Assembly (NCBI RefSeq): GCF_002234675.1 | Contig: NC_019871.2 | Span: 14,540,331 to 14,604,330, forward strand | Length of the DNA stretch: 64,000 nt | Reading direction: 5' to 3' | Source: Oryzias latipes | Taxonomy: Eukaryota; Chordata; Actinopteri; Beloniformes; Adrianichthyidae | Position numbers and translations under genes: made by a program | Shown here: one piece after another, positions 45,520 to 58,600 of the stretch | Position numbering within the stretch: the first letter of the stretch is position 1 | How the letters are laid out: the number at the start of each line of letters is the position of its first letter | The notes under the pieces: generated by a model | The model's database searches: none | Seen by the model: only the letters and a program-made list of their open reading frames with translations | What the model was told of the DNA's origin: nothing

Positions 45520-47954
45520 TGTAGTATGGCAAACTTTCCTTTCTTGGTTATATTTTTGCTTAGGTATGGCATTGTTTCTGTTTTTTAACCAAATAGTTTG
45601 TCTTAAATAGTAATATAAATCTGTATAAACCAGTGTGATGGCATGCACAGTAACAAAAAAAAGTAGATTTTCTCCACTTTTTCTTTTTTTTATTATTATT
45701 TTTTTCTCTCCACTCTTTCACCACTGATGTAGAGTTGTTGATGGTCACCCTGACAGAATGATTCAAATGACTTTTTTCACCCCAGTTGTCTATGACAATT
45801 ATTTTTTGTGGAAGCACACATAAAAAAAATGTGACATCAACTTACTCTCTGTGTCCAGTAACTTTTCACAGGAGGTGTCCAATGTTTCTAAGCGTCCTGC
45901 ACAAGAACCTTTTCCAGGCATACCCTGACAGGAAGCAGGTCAGAAAACCATTTGATGTTTTTGATAGGGAAAAAAAATCAGCATTCACAAACAAGTGAAC
46001 CTGCACTCTAAGACATTTCACACACACACAAAAAGAAAAATCAGCGCACCAAGGGATCCAAAAACAGGACAGTCAAAGAGCAGGCATAACTTCATGGCCA
46101 TGAAGGCAGCACGGTCAGAAACCAAAGAACATGGGGAGCAAACAAAGCCTTGGCTGAGGTCAAGATTCTCTGGCTGAGATCTGCAATGCGAAGCCTATAT
46201 AATGAAACACCAACACAATTGATCACCTGATGAAGCTGCAAGATCATGACAAAAGGCTTTTAAAGGATATTTCACAGCTGCAAACACACTTGGAGGAAAC
46301 TGCTTTTAGTTTACCGGAGATTAAGGTTAAGTGTTAAGAGATCTCTCAAAAAAGCAGTTTTTGCATCACATTAGGCTATCACAGTGACAAACCAGCTCAA
46401 GTTGAGATAGGGCTGGGTTTTAAAAAAAATCACTTGATCTGCTCAGACGTATTTTCACTCAGATTAATTCAACAAAGCTATGAATCCGTTTTCTTTTCAA
46501 TCATTGTTTTGGGGCATTTTTCATTAAAAATCAGCTTTTTGTTAAATTTTAGGTAGTCATAGTTGTTTTCTTTTACTCTACCTTTGCTCATTTTTAAACA
46601 GTAGTTTCAGTATTAGAAAACAATTATTTTTACAAAGGCCACGAAAACACAGACAACTTTGGGAAGGTTTGCACAAAATAATGGCTTTTTTGGGTGCTTG
46701 CTGGTCCATACGAAGAATAAATAATTTCATACCATTGTTTTTCTAAACAGTTTTATCTATATTATCTGCAGTCATTGTAGTTTTTTAGTAATCAGCTGGA
46801 AAGCTCAAATCATAGCAGGGCAGCACAGATGCATAGAGCATTGCAGCACACTTTTTTTGTGATGTTTTTTTCTTCTGGAGTTGAATCAGCCACACAAGCA
46901 CATGAAAACCAGACACTTCCATGTGTGCAGAAATGACTTTGTGAAAAGCTATTTCAACCAGCACTGCTGCAATAAGAACACACTAAACTGTCATTATGTG
47001 CAATCGCAGGTAATAATTTAGTTGTTTTCAAACAGGAAGACCTGTCTTCCTTTCAAAATGTCCACACCAAAGGTTTTTTGGTCTATTATAAGCCATAGAA
47101 GGGCTTTTATGCTGTATTATGTGTCTCCTTTCACTTGAAAGTTGAAGCTCTCCAAACACTAGATGAACCAGCTGCAGGACAGCTGTACAGTGATTCATTA
47201 AAATGACTAATTGTGCAGTGATTGTTTCTCAAATGTCAGGTGAACAGTGACTGGCAATATGTGCATGATGTTAATTCATACCATACCATCAAAAAAAATA
47301 GAAGCTGGTTATGATTAGCAAAGAGTCTGTCACATGAACAACATTTTTCAATGTTAGCTCACAAACACGCTTAAAACCCCGCAGGCCTCTGAAATGTGTG
47401 GAAGATTAAAGAAACATGATAAAGAACCAACCATGAAGTGCAAGCTTCACAGAACTGACATGTTACATCATGTCATACGATCCAGATGTTGAAGCTTGTG
47501 TGGATATTGTAATTTTACCAAATTGGGTTTCATGCTAGCCATTAAGTAAACAGAGACAAAGAAAAAGTGAGGCCTCCGTGTCGGGAGTTGGTGATGTAAG
47601 ACCCAAAAAAGCAGGAGACCAGGCTTGGTGCCGGAAACTTTGACATTTAATAAACTTGAAAAAGACAAACCCATGGAGCACTAAAAAGGTGACAAAGCAG
47701 AGCAGATGACCAGACAAAAAGACAGCTGTGGATCATGATTAATCTGAAACTGGTGTGACTGACAAAAAGGGACAATTCAAAACAAAACTCACAAAAACCA
47801 AACCAACGCTCACAATCCTCACACTCCTAATGAGAAACAAAAATTTGCTTCAAATGGCACCAACATAGCCTGATCCTTAGACAAAAAAAAAGTCAGTGAG
47901 GAGGAGAGAAACAAAATTGGAAAAATAATAAAATACAGTAGAAGTCTACCTCTA
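45520..47954. other. Gene-poor region, probable old repeat pieces
   Basis: No coding exon seen. 46040-46250 and 47570-47770 have the A-rich, 'CAGGACAGTCAAAGAGCAGG'-like composition of old fish transposon interiors. 46405-46470 starts ATAGGGCTGGGTTTT, a common hAT-like end. None is firm enough to name. Confidence 0.35.
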
Positions 47955-48345
47955 AGTGTGTGTTCAGACTGGGAACACCGTTTGTTGCTGACCCAGTCCC
48001 CTTAACCTTTGTGCTATCCTAGGCATTTTAACATTGGGAGTTGGGTCATCTAGACCCACTAGACAGTGCACTGAACCTTTTTTCTTCAATGATTTGTGAT
48101 CTTCACTGGTGTCCATGGATTACATGAAATCCTCTTCACATTTATCCACATTTGTCATGGCAGGGAGAACATGTCAATGTAAGTGTGGGGTCATAGGATA
48201 GCACATGGGTTAATTTGTTCCAGATCGAGTCCTGAACCTTGCGTTTGGTCTGTATTCAGACTGCTGTCAAGCTGGCTTTCCTGATTCAAACCAAAACTTG
48301 TAAATAAAACCACGTCTTTCCTCTTCTTTTTTTCCGTCAGGTCCA
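47955..48345. repeat. Older dispersed repeat split by a MITE insertion
   Basis: The right part (48214-48345) matches 29530-29640 word for word in order: GATCGAGTCCTGAACCTTGC, then TTTGGTCTGTATTCAGACTG, then an AAACCAC tail. The left part (47955-48001) starts TGTTCAGACTGGGAACACCG. The MITE at 48002-48213 lies between them. Confidence 0.65.
48002..48213 (+). mobile_element. piggyBac-type MITE, copy 5
   Basis: TTAA on both sides; the left end is CCTTTGTGCTATCC and the right is GGATAGCACATGGG. Same interior and direction as copies 1, 3 and 4, with a small deletion before the right end. Confidence 0.9.
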
Positions 48346-50587
48346 ATGAAAAAAAGGATACAAATGCAATCAATATAAAAATAAAAAAAAGTTTGCCTAA
48401 ATTACAAAAAGGGGTTTATACAAATACACACCTAGTGTTTTAGAAAATCCTGTTGTAAAAGTAAAATATGTCCAAAACAAGAGGCTTTTAGCTCCTATCT
48501 GTGTGCTCAGTTGTTGGACAGGACAAGTAAAAAAAAAACACACTAAAAAAAAAAACCTTCACTCATTGGTCAGGAATTATGAGGGCAGATCAAAGCAGTA
48601 ATTTATTCTAATTTTACATTTTGCTGACCTATTTTAAACATCTGTATCAACATCAGGCTCAACACTTTTTACTGCGGCTTTGGTACGGTGGACTGGCAAG
48701 TAGACAGCTAAGAAGGTACACTGATCAGTGTCTATAGATTGTGGGGAAAACAGAGAGAAGCAATGTGTATCACATTTAAAGCTAAAAGGTAGCTTTTGGA
48801 TGACGTAACTGCAGCGCCTGTCGGGCTTGCCCACTTCCCAGGTCGTTATTGTGAATAAGAACCTGTTCTTAATAGCCTACCTGGTCAAGTAAAGGTTAAG
48901 TAAGTGCATTCTGCCTAACGAGACAAAGAAAAGCATGTAAAACACGTTTTCAGCTGTGTTAAAATAAACGTAACAACCCTTTTTCCTCTTTGATGACACA
49001 ACAATCTTTGCTTTACAGTTGTCCGCGGCTCATCTGTTGCTACATTGTGATTGTGTTTAGATCACGTGACCATGGGTTCAGTTGATCCGCTCCAAGCACA
49101 GACCCTAATCAGACCGAGGAATCTCAGAGCGAACCGAAGCTCAGTTCGACTGGAAACGAACCAGACCACCTCCAAAGATGTGTCAGAGAGCGCTTTCTGG
49201 TCCCGGACCAGGGTCCGCTTGGGTGTATTCAGATGGAAAATTTGTTCCGGATTATCGTGGGTAACAAACTCTGGTTCATTTTAAGTTAACTAAATCTGTC
49301 CAGTCTCAATACACTCTAAGTATAGATGAAGGAAAATTGAGACAAAACTGGGTTGCATTTACTCTCACACTGGATCTTGTTCTCCTGTAAAAACAACACA
49401 ATGCCTAAAAGAAGTGCTTTATCTATAGTTTGCTTCCACTGAACACAAATCATGAACAGCCCATCTCTGCAGAGCAATGATGGCAAACATGTGATCTGTA
49501 CCAGAGCAGAGCAGGATCACTTTGAGCCCAGTCTCAGGGGTTTATCTTAAGCCCAGGGCTTTTAACCTCTCTTTGACCATGCTGAAAATTTGATTTAAGG
49601 CTGTATTGGATGTGCACGTTCCTTAGGACATTTATGTTTTTTTTACTTTTTTTTTATGTTTTTTTAGTGCTTTATATCTTTAAAACCTAAAGTGGAAGGC
49701 TGAGTGGAGGCACTATTTACACATTTTCTACCGTACATTTAAAGGAACAAAAACATGACTTTTTTTACTATACATTATAAACAGATCCCATCGTGTTTTA
49801 TGGCTTTAGCCAATCTGGCATTAATTCAGACACGTGCCTGATATGAGCCACTTTCTATTTAAACACCTTGTCAATCCACTATAGATCCCTATACTGTACA
49901 CAAAAAAAACAAAAAAAAAACACCTGAGTTTTTTTACAGGGTCAAGTTTGTAACAACTGCAGCCTTTTTCTACATCTTCCGTACATAATCTGACTGCATT
50001 AAATCCCTCAAAGCTCACATTTCAACAGGCAGATTATTTGCTCTATTTGGATATTGAAGGTTTCACCAGGACATTGTTTGCAATGTGACCTCTGCTGCAG
50101 GACACATGCTTATCGTTGGTACAGACACACACTGCCTGCACATGAAGGACCATCATTCAACATCTGAGGCTGATAAACGTGCAGAGGGAATAAAATCACA
50201 ACCCTTATGATTGTGATTGCTGACGATAATTTATGTTATGCAATATGCCTGCATTTTTCCTTCTGATAACTATCAGTGTATGCTTCCATTCACTGTCTAT
50301 ATTGCGCCTTAAGAAGTGCTGTTTTTTCACACGTTCGTGATTATATAACAGCACTGTGGAGTTGTTGAGTTCCTTGCAAAGATCCTGAGATAAAAAATGC
50401 ATTTGTGGCTCTAATATTTGACAGATTCTTGCAGCTCTTAAAAATTTGGCAGGAAACCTGTGACAGAGTAGAACAAGACAATGACTGGAGGTTAGACTCT
50501 GCAACTCTGTGTAGACTTGATATGTGCAAATTATTGATTATACGCAGCACAACAGTTTACAGACATGTTTCTGAAAGTATTTATGCA
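48346..50587. other. Gene-poor region, no supported gene
   Basis: 49080-49265 has CpG-richer sequence with CTGGTCCCGGACCAGGGTCC, an inverted-repeat-rich block. It is followed by GTATTCAGATGGAAAATTTG, related to the 29511 repeat, and may be the far end of the same old transposon. Confidence 0.4.
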
Positions 50588-50705
50588 ATGCATTCATCCA
50601 CTTTCTTAACCCCCTTTATCCCTTTTGAGGTCACAGGGTTGCTGGAGCCTGTCCCAGCTGATGTTGGGTAAAGGCGGGGTACACCCTGGACAGTCGGTTG
50701 CAGGA
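50588..50705 (-). mobile_element. Tail fragment of the 29700-type fish repeat
   Basis: Reads CATTCATCCACTTTCTTAAC, then GGTCACAGGGTTGCTGGAGC and AAGGCGGGGTACACCCTGGA. This is the reverse complement of the 3' part of the 29700 repeat. Confidence 0.75.
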
Positions 50706-52111
50706 CCATGCAGCACATTTAAGTATAATGTGACAAAAATATAAACATGGTATACTTGCAGCTGCAAGCCACTGGTTCTGGATTCGTTAGTGTGACCTAT
50801 ACAGCATTTCTCTTGCAGGAAAGCAAACCAACACTCTTCTCGGGTTACTCTCAAACATCTGCCACATTTGACTCTCATTTGGCATTCGTTTTTTTTCTCA
50901 CACACATATTTGCCTTTCAGTTGTGTCCTAGTCCCAGATTGAAGTGAAACTTATTTATTTCATTAGTTGTGTCAAAGAAGGGACGCCACATTTCTGGGAT
51001 ATTTGAAAGCAATCTTTCAAAATATGTGGATATTCAATATGATCATTTTTGGATATCTGCAAGGTGACCATCTCCCACAGGAACATACTGTGGTCCACCA
51101 CAGAGTCAGACCAGTGATGTATGACTTACAGTCGATCTTGAAGGTGTGTCTTGAGGTTTGGGTCGGCCATCCATGCATACCAGTAAAATTCTTCTAAATT
51201 TGATTCTCTCTGAATCTCCCAATAAAATATATATTGATGTTATGAGTGATAATACTGTCTTAACCTTTTTATACTTTTTTTTATCAAACAGCATAAGTCC
51301 ACTAAGAGCAAACTCACATCAAATCCTGCTCACATTCTCACTAAAGAGAGAAAAAATGATAATAGGAAAGGACAAATTCTGGCACTGCAGTGTTATCTAT
51401 GGCTTAGTGATGGGTTTCAAAAACGTGAGCACCAGCAGCATGAAACCATGTCTGTAAACAGCATGGTGCTGTTAGAAAGTAGAGCTAAAAAAGAAGCTGT
51501 CTGATCGGTAAACAGCAAATTATATTCATAAACCAAGTTGCTGACTGCCTGTTCTGGACTGGGAAAAAATATGCAAACATAGCTCCGATCCTGTCTTCTA
51601 GCATTAGGCTAAATACTGCAAGACAGTAAAAAAAAGACACATGATCTGCTTTTTAAAAACGCTCCTCGAGGAGCTGACTAAAGAAAGCTGATGAGTGAAA
51701 ATAACTAATTAAAAGAAACAAAATGATCTGGAATTCTCGTTTTACTAGAATGTTAACTCCAATTGTTAATGTATCGTTCAGGTAAATGTATTTTTCAGAT
51801 TTCAATAGCTTCTTAGAAGTTTTCTTAAGTTTGTTTTAGCCTACTTCAAAACCAAACACAACTAAAAAATGGGACTGTCAAACTTCGATTTTAGATTTTG
51901 GGGAAAACCTCCATCATCCCACATGGTTTAATCCATAGACGTATAACATTGCACAGATAATCTTCAGTTTTACTCATTACATTTGAAGTTTACTTTATCC
52001 AACTGAATAACGTTCGAAAAAATAGAAAATACATGTCATGAAAGAGTATAAAGAAGGATAAATCTAATAAAGACCTCAGGCTACAGATGTCAATGGGAAA
52101 TTGCTCTTTTC
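50706..52111. other. Non-coding, no supported gene
   Basis: Nothing recognisable; a 14-bp perfect palindrome GCTCCTCGAGGAGC lies at 51661-51674. Confidence 0.4.
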
Positions 52112-52220
52112 TGACACCAGCCTTTGTTTTTTTTGAGGAACTGCGGCATTTGACGCTTCCTGATTTGGGTCAAGTTTGGGCATGGAAGGTGGGGTATTGG
52201 TTCAAACACAACTGCCTCCT
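52112..52220 (+). repeat. Unnamed ~105 bp dispersed repeat, copy A
   Basis: Shares with 59782-59882, in the same order: GACACC(A/G)GCC-type start, GAGGAACTGC, CATTT, GATTTGGGTCAAGT, a G-rich GGTGGGG stretch, TTGGTTCAAA and GCCTCC. Confidence 0.6.
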
Positions 52221-53332
52221 TTAATTTAGGAAACCACATTCCTTTAAAATGAGTCTAATCTTCATTATGACTTACGTGTCTAAATGAGACGGTGTGATGT
52301 GATGAACAACACCACAATGCATGCAATGCAGGCATATTCTTTACTCAGATGAAATCCTTTAAAATAGAAGTTAGTTTATTTTAGCACGTGTTTAAAGTCT
52401 GAAAGATTTCCTCCCTATCTTTACATCAATTAGTCAACAGCTCATGTCTTTAGCAGACGTGCACACGCACATGCAAACATTCCTGTGCCAAGATGAATAG
52501 CTGCTATTGATGCATATCCCTCTGAGGCCTGCTCTCAGTGTGAACAGGTAAGTGATGGTGGGTAAACTGATCCACTCCTGAGTCCCACCGCCTAACCAAA
52601 CCTGACCGCAGACACACATGCACACAGATTCTGAGTTTTCCCATGTAATCCTGCTTCCTGGGCCCCAGCTCTACCTGCCATCACATTCCTTCATTATCCC
52701 TGTCAAAGCTTTTTGTGCTCACCCACTTTGTTCCTTTACTTCCTCTGTCACTCTGTCTTTATTACCTTGTTTGTCTGATCCTCCCTCCCTGTGTTGCCTG
52801 TGTGTTATCTGCTATGCCCCATCCATGGCTGACCTGGCTCACTCGGCCAAACAAAACACGACACAAAGTCAGCACAAGAAGAAAGAAGCTACATCTCGCC
52901 TCAGTCTTTTATCGTTCCTTTGACAGCTACTTCTTCCGTCAGCAGCAATGATATATGATTCTTTTCAATTCTCCATTAGTTTGAAATAATGCACACAAAA
53001 GCACATGGGTTTAACTTTTTTTTTGTAAACATGCATGGTTGGTGAAGGCAAAACTCAATAAACCTCCTGTTTGGTGGTAAATAAATGAATCAGGGACAGG
53101 AGTGCTATGTGGGACTTGTTCCTTTCTTTGCTGCTTCATTGACACAAACATGACCTCTATTTATTACTAGTTAGCATCAAACCAACTCATCCAGTCTGCT
53201 AAGAAACAGACTATTTATCCTTTTCAACTTTGGCATGGTAGTTTGGTGTCTAGCTGTGTAAACAATTACAGAAAATCACTTATTTGATTAATAATTAGTA
53301 AAAATGAATGTCAACAATCCATCAGAGAACTT
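52221..53332. other. Non-coding, no supported gene
   Basis: The plus frames 52618-52923 and 52715-52951 overlap each other in two frames and show no family resemblance. Confidence 0.4.
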
Positions 53333-53700
53333 AACCCTTTAACACTGGACCTGTCGCGGGTGACACATACTGAAAATCTTCAACGTTTTACGCGATCACA
53401 GTAAATTGGCTGATTCTGAATCAGCTATGCACTGATATGCAACACTTTGCAATTGCATATTTACAAACATAAAGTGTTCCATATTGGTGCAAAGCCGCTT
53501 TTCTCTGTGTCATACTGAGCTGATTTACGTTTGTAATATAAGCACTTTACTACTTTAAAGTGTTGCAAATTTGCGTGAAACTGATTTTTTCCTGCTTTAG
53601 AATCCGATTGATTTACGTTAATTGTGTCAACGGTTGAAGTGTTGCAGTAGTCAAAAAAACATAAACACTGGAGCTAAAGCTCTAGCTCCTCCCTGCTGCA
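53333..53700. repeat. Probable dispersed repeat with internal inverted words
   Basis: Starts TTAACCCTTTAACACTGGAC and has recurrent TGATTTACGTT and AAGTGTTGCA/TGCAACACTTT words in both orientations. It ends in an inverted repeat GGAGCTA...TAGCTCC near 53675. CpG words (GTCGCGGGTG, TTTTACGCG) differ from the neighbourhood. Boundaries and family uncertain. Confidence 0.4.
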
Positions 53701-56700
53701 GTGGTGACAGTATTTCTGTAAACAGTGGTCATTCTGCTGATATCTTTCTAAAAGCTAAGCAAGTTTCTGAGACATAAATAAAGTATTTCAAAGATTTTGA
53801 TGCTGATGGTTATTACTAAAAATAATTCGGCAAAGTTAATCTGTGAAAAAAACACCAGGACGTGTTGGGAGGGTGACGTATTTCATAAATGTGCATCAAC
53901 GGCCTTATTTGGCTTGAATTCAGAAACTAAAAGTACCCAGGGAAAGGGTGAGGAATTGTTACATTTTCCCAACATTGATCCAGTCACTTGGAAAATGAGG
54001 GATAAGTGTGGAGTTTCACTGTGAAATCAGACACCCAAGGCCTCTTTCTGCATTGATCAATGATGCCAAGGGACTTCTGGTTTTCCTGTTTGTATTAGAA
54101 CACACCCGGTTGACTATTACAACCTTGATTGAGACATAAATGTGATTCAATCATGATTCTGTTAGCAGATTTGTAACTAAAGTTAGTTGCTGCCAGGATT
54201 TTCATTTCATTGGGTTTTGCACATTCCTCTATTCATATTCTGCGAGTAAAACCCAAACGAAATTTGGGGAAATACTTTCCCTTGCGATCAAACATTTCTC
54301 AAAAATCATTAACTTACTTCTTCGTCCATTCGTTTGTTTTAGTTTTCAGAATTTAAAAGTTATGTGGTTGGTTCCTAACAATATTTCTTTGTTTGTCCTT
54401 GAAGTTGCAAAACAAGAATAATTAATAAAAGGTTACAAATATGGTTACATCCTTATGAGGTTTAGTAAAATGTAATATAATTATGAAAAGCCAATCAGCT
54501 TTACCACTGGAAGATAAATCTGTGAAATACTTCATTACTGTACCTTACTGAATGCATTATGCCCAAACTTTATTGTTTTTTTTAGGTATATAATTTGAGA
54601 TTAATCTAACTAAACTGGTCTTTATTCTCAAAAAAAAGACACTCCCACCTTATCAACTCAACCTGAAGTAGAAGTTTGCGCAAAAATGTGTTTTAATCAA
54701 CTATGAACGAACCTTAAGCTAGACGAGAAGCTTTTCTTTCTCCCCGTGTCACTGATTACTGTTCACCTACTACAGCAAATAGAGACCAACACATTTGCTC
54801 TTCCTACACCCTTCTTCTCCCATCCTCCGCTCCACTCAAACCTCTGCACCACCAACACATTTGTCTCTGATCTTCTTTCCCTCCCGTGACCTAGGATAAT
54901 ACTATTCCCCTAAAGTTTTAGCCCCACACCCCTTAGCCTTCCCATCCCCATGGGGGCCCCCTAAGAACCTGACTGGGTGGTCTCCCCTTCTGCCCCCCCT
55001 CTCTCATTCCAATCCACCTCCTTTTTAAGGTCAGAAGTCAGGGGTGAGCCCCAATAGTGTGTGGGAAACATGTTGTGCCGTGTGCTGCGCCGGGCCAGAG
55101 GCAGCAGAAGGAGGAAGGAATTCAGGCTGCCCTGCTTCTGTCCTGGACCCAGATAGACCTTGTTAATGGGGATTCGGGGTCAGAAGGACAGAGAAACACT
55201 GGCACGGTGCTGGTGTCAGTTACAGTTGTGATTTATTGGGTCAATTTCTTTCTCAAACATACGTTTGTTTGGGTTGGGAGGGAGGCAGAGCAGACGTCCA
55301 CAGGCAGAAGGGATCAAGAGAGACGCCGTACAGGATGATAAAGAGGTCTGTACGTGGGCTTATGCGCATAAATGGGGCTGACGTCTGTATATGTGTGCGG
55401 CAACCAAGATCCCGTACTGACTGTTTGTTAACTTGAGCATTTATTAGGGATCGTCTAGCCAGTGGAGTGTCAAAGGAGCTTAAATTGATTGATTAAGGAA
55501 CCAGCAGAAAGTGGTTATTTTACAGGCAAATTGCTGTGTATTTTGGAGATGATGGTCTTGGTCTGGTCCAGTGGAGGATAACAGGTCTGCCTGGCAAGAA
55601 GTGACAGGACCAGGATCTAAAAGCACAAAAACATTTGAAATGGTTCATTTTTTAGAGAGATAGGGACATTTTATAATTACAGAACATGATCAGATAACTA
55701 TGGTTAGCTGCCACATGGAACGGTGTAAAAATCCACACTGGTGACACGAGCAAGTCATCTGTTGTCAAAAGCAAATAAAAAACGTGTGATCATGTGATGT
55801 TGGTCCCTAACAACAGCTTGGGGAATCATTGTGTGTGTGTTTTCACATAGTTACGACAGTTTAAGGCTGTTTTCACACTTTTTCAGTTCAGCTGTTCAAA
55901 TGGTCAGGGCACGTCGACACATTTCACACCTTCATTTGGGATGGTTTGCTCCACATTTGTGTGAACCAAACAACCTGAAAACTTCACTTAGTGAGAGCAA
56001 CTGCCATAACGTGTCATTTGAGCACAAAACAGGCTCTTAGCAGGAAAAAAAATACATCAAGAAGAAAATCGTCAGGTCGTGCTGGTCCTCTGTCAATTTA
56101 CCCTCATGAGGCCCTGCACTTCCTCCCTAAAGAAGTATTTTTCCAAAGCTTTAGATTTGTGCTCCAATGCATGATAGCACTAGGGTTTACTTACAAGTGC
56201 ATCAAAAGTCTGATTTTGAAAGGACCTGGGTTTGCCTGTTTGGTCTGTGCCAAAGTTAGGTCAAGTATAGGTACACATCCCCCTCTGTAACACACATTCA
56301 GGTGGCCACTTCCAATTTAAAATCGATGTAAACAGGTGTTTCTTGCTTCTGCGTTTAAAACTCTCACATTTCTGCGTAGCTTCGCAAATTTATCTGATTG
56401 TTTTCGGGCTTTACATACAGAACAAACAGCCATTGAATGCATGTTGCCAGCTAAACCATGTCAAACTTTGACCGATCAGGGACTCAAATTTGGTAGTGAC
56501 TCAGAGTGTAACTGGTTGTCTGGTGAACCCAGACACGGCGACAAGCCTGTTGACATCTGCATTTGTTGTCTAAATAAAGATAAACCAAGGCCACTTTCCT
56601 GAAATGAAGGTAATCCATATCCACCATTGCAAGAATGCCAGCTATCAACCGAACAGTTTCAGTTTGTGCCCAAATCGTGACAGTTAACAGTTGACACTTT

Positions 56701-58230
56701 GACATTTCACATCAAGCCTCTTCCTGTAGGTGGTGGACATGCGCTAGTAAACAGTACAAAATGAAGAAGAAGCCTGCTTTTCTAGAGTGAACACCATGGG
56801 CACCATGCGTTCTTCGACGTGCATCAAATGCACGTTGTTTACAGAGCTTTTCAACGCTCCTGAAGGAAACAGACTATCTGAGGACCAAATACATCATGAT
56901 GAATGCAGCCTCAGTAAACAGCTTTTAATGTACGCCTTGGAGTGTTTGGCAGTTTATCATAGGGCCAGATACAGACAAACACCACACTCACTCTTCAGAT
57001 CACTTTATGTTTATAATGGACCCTAGGCTGGAGAATGGCATGGGGTGCTGTGAATGCAAGCTGAGATGAACACAACAGAGAATGCTGTGATGTCCACTGT
57101 GCTACAATATATTGAAACCCCCATCCATGCAGAGTGAATGAATATTTTCAAAAACAGGGGTAGGATGCAGTCCTCACTTAAACTATACAGAGTGAAAGAC
57201 AAAAAAACGGAAAACCGAAGATCCCACTGTTTTGATGTAACTGGAAGTAAACAAGTTAAAACTCAAGGAGAAGACCAAAAACATTCGTACTTGCTTGTTG
57301 ATGACCTATTCAAGCTGTGATGTGTCTGACAGCAAATGGAAATCCTGCCCACTGCTCTATTGGAAACAGGCTAGCCTATGTACTGAGGGGGAAAAAAAGC
57401 TACAATTAGAGCTGGGGATGGTGAGCAATCAACCCCCTGTGGACTGTCGTCCAACTTTTATGCTTAAAGAAGGACTATTTTATGGCATACAAAATAGACC
57501 CTACCAAAACAAGGACATTTTAGCCCTGAAGTGGTTGTATGGACCACCACCACACCACCATGCAGCTAAACTGGCTATTATACAACAGTGGTATAGCTAG
57601 ATCAGTTCATAGAGTATCCTCTACAGAAAGGCCATTAGTCACTCCGATGTAAAACACCCTGAGATCACAACAGGAATAAACAACACTTGCAGTCTGGTTT
57701 CAAAAAAGTTCATTTCATTTAAAACCATAAAACTGTACTCGGTGTAATTTCATAGAATTGTTTTCATTTTATTAATAAACTGTGCATAAATGTGAGTGAC
57801 CTTTTAATGGGCATACTGTTCATTTTGTACTGTTATTTTTTGTGAACATAGCAGGGGCCAAAGAAAATCTTATTTCTTCAAGGTAAGTCAGCTTTCTCTG
57901 AGCTCAAAGGAGCAGCTTCAGTTCTCAAAATTTTAAGGAAAAAAGAGAAGCAGCTGAATGAAAGACATGATGAATTTCTGTTTTTAGGGTTATGGTGGAT
58001 GTGCATGTAAACCTCTAAGAAGAATTGCCCAAAAAGCAGGATTGCTGTAGTAGCTTGTCTACTTATGGTATGTAAGCATGTAAAGAGGGGCAGACACGGA
58101 TCCTTGGAGACATTTTCTAAATTTTAAAGTAAAGTTTGACTGCCCAAAACAAATGTGCTGTCAAAAACTACTGCCTAAATTTAAAACAATATATTTCATC
58201 TCTTTTAGGGGTAAAATAAATTTTAGTTGT
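53701..58230. other. Gene-poor region, no supported gene
   Basis: Includes a pyrimidine-rich block at 54780-55050 and an uncertain transposon-like piece starting near 55865 (GGCTGTTTTCACAC). No coding exon identified; 55057-55338 and 57295-57600 are open but unlike any family I know. Confidence 0.4.
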
Positions 58231-58405
58231 GATAAGATAAGATAAGATAAGATAAGATAAGATAAGATAAGATAAGATAAGATAAGATAAGATAAGATAA
58301 GATAAGATAAGATAAGATAAGATAAGATAAGATAAGATAAGATAAGATAAGATAAGATAAGATAAGATAAGATAAGATAAGATAAGATAAGATAAGATAA
58401 GATAA
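58231..58405. repeat. (GATAA)35 microsatellite
   Basis: 35 uninterrupted GATAA units (175 bp) as far as the reading goes. On the minus strand it is (TTATC)n following a retroelement 3' end. It creates a spurious LILSY-repeat frame. Confidence 0.97.
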
Positions 58406-58600
58406 GACTTTATTGATCCCCGGAGGGAAATTCGGTTGTCACAGCAGCCAAAACAAGAAATATAGCAGTTAGAAAAAGACAAAAAACAAAGTAGCAATGA
58501 GTAAGAATAAAATAGTAATAATATAAAGTGGAAGTAAAAGTACACATCATAAATAACAAGTTAAATAAGGCAATAAATACAGTTTTTGGTACATTACGTA
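58406..58600 (-). mobile_element. 3' end of a (TTATC)n-tailed retroelement
   Basis: Read on the minus strand the sequence ends CCGGGGATCAATAAAGTC and runs directly into (TTATC)n. This is the classic fish LINE/SINE tail with an AATAAA signal followed by a short-unit array. The body upstream (58440-58600 on plus) is A-rich; how far it extends is unclear. Confidence 0.7.

Noticed and set aside
50606..50905. 99-codon minus-strand frame
   Set aside because: Overlaps the tail fragment of a dispersed repeat and has no family resemblance.
58168..58545. 125-codon minus-strand frame with LILSY repeats
   Set aside because: Pure translation of the (GATAA)n array, not a protein.
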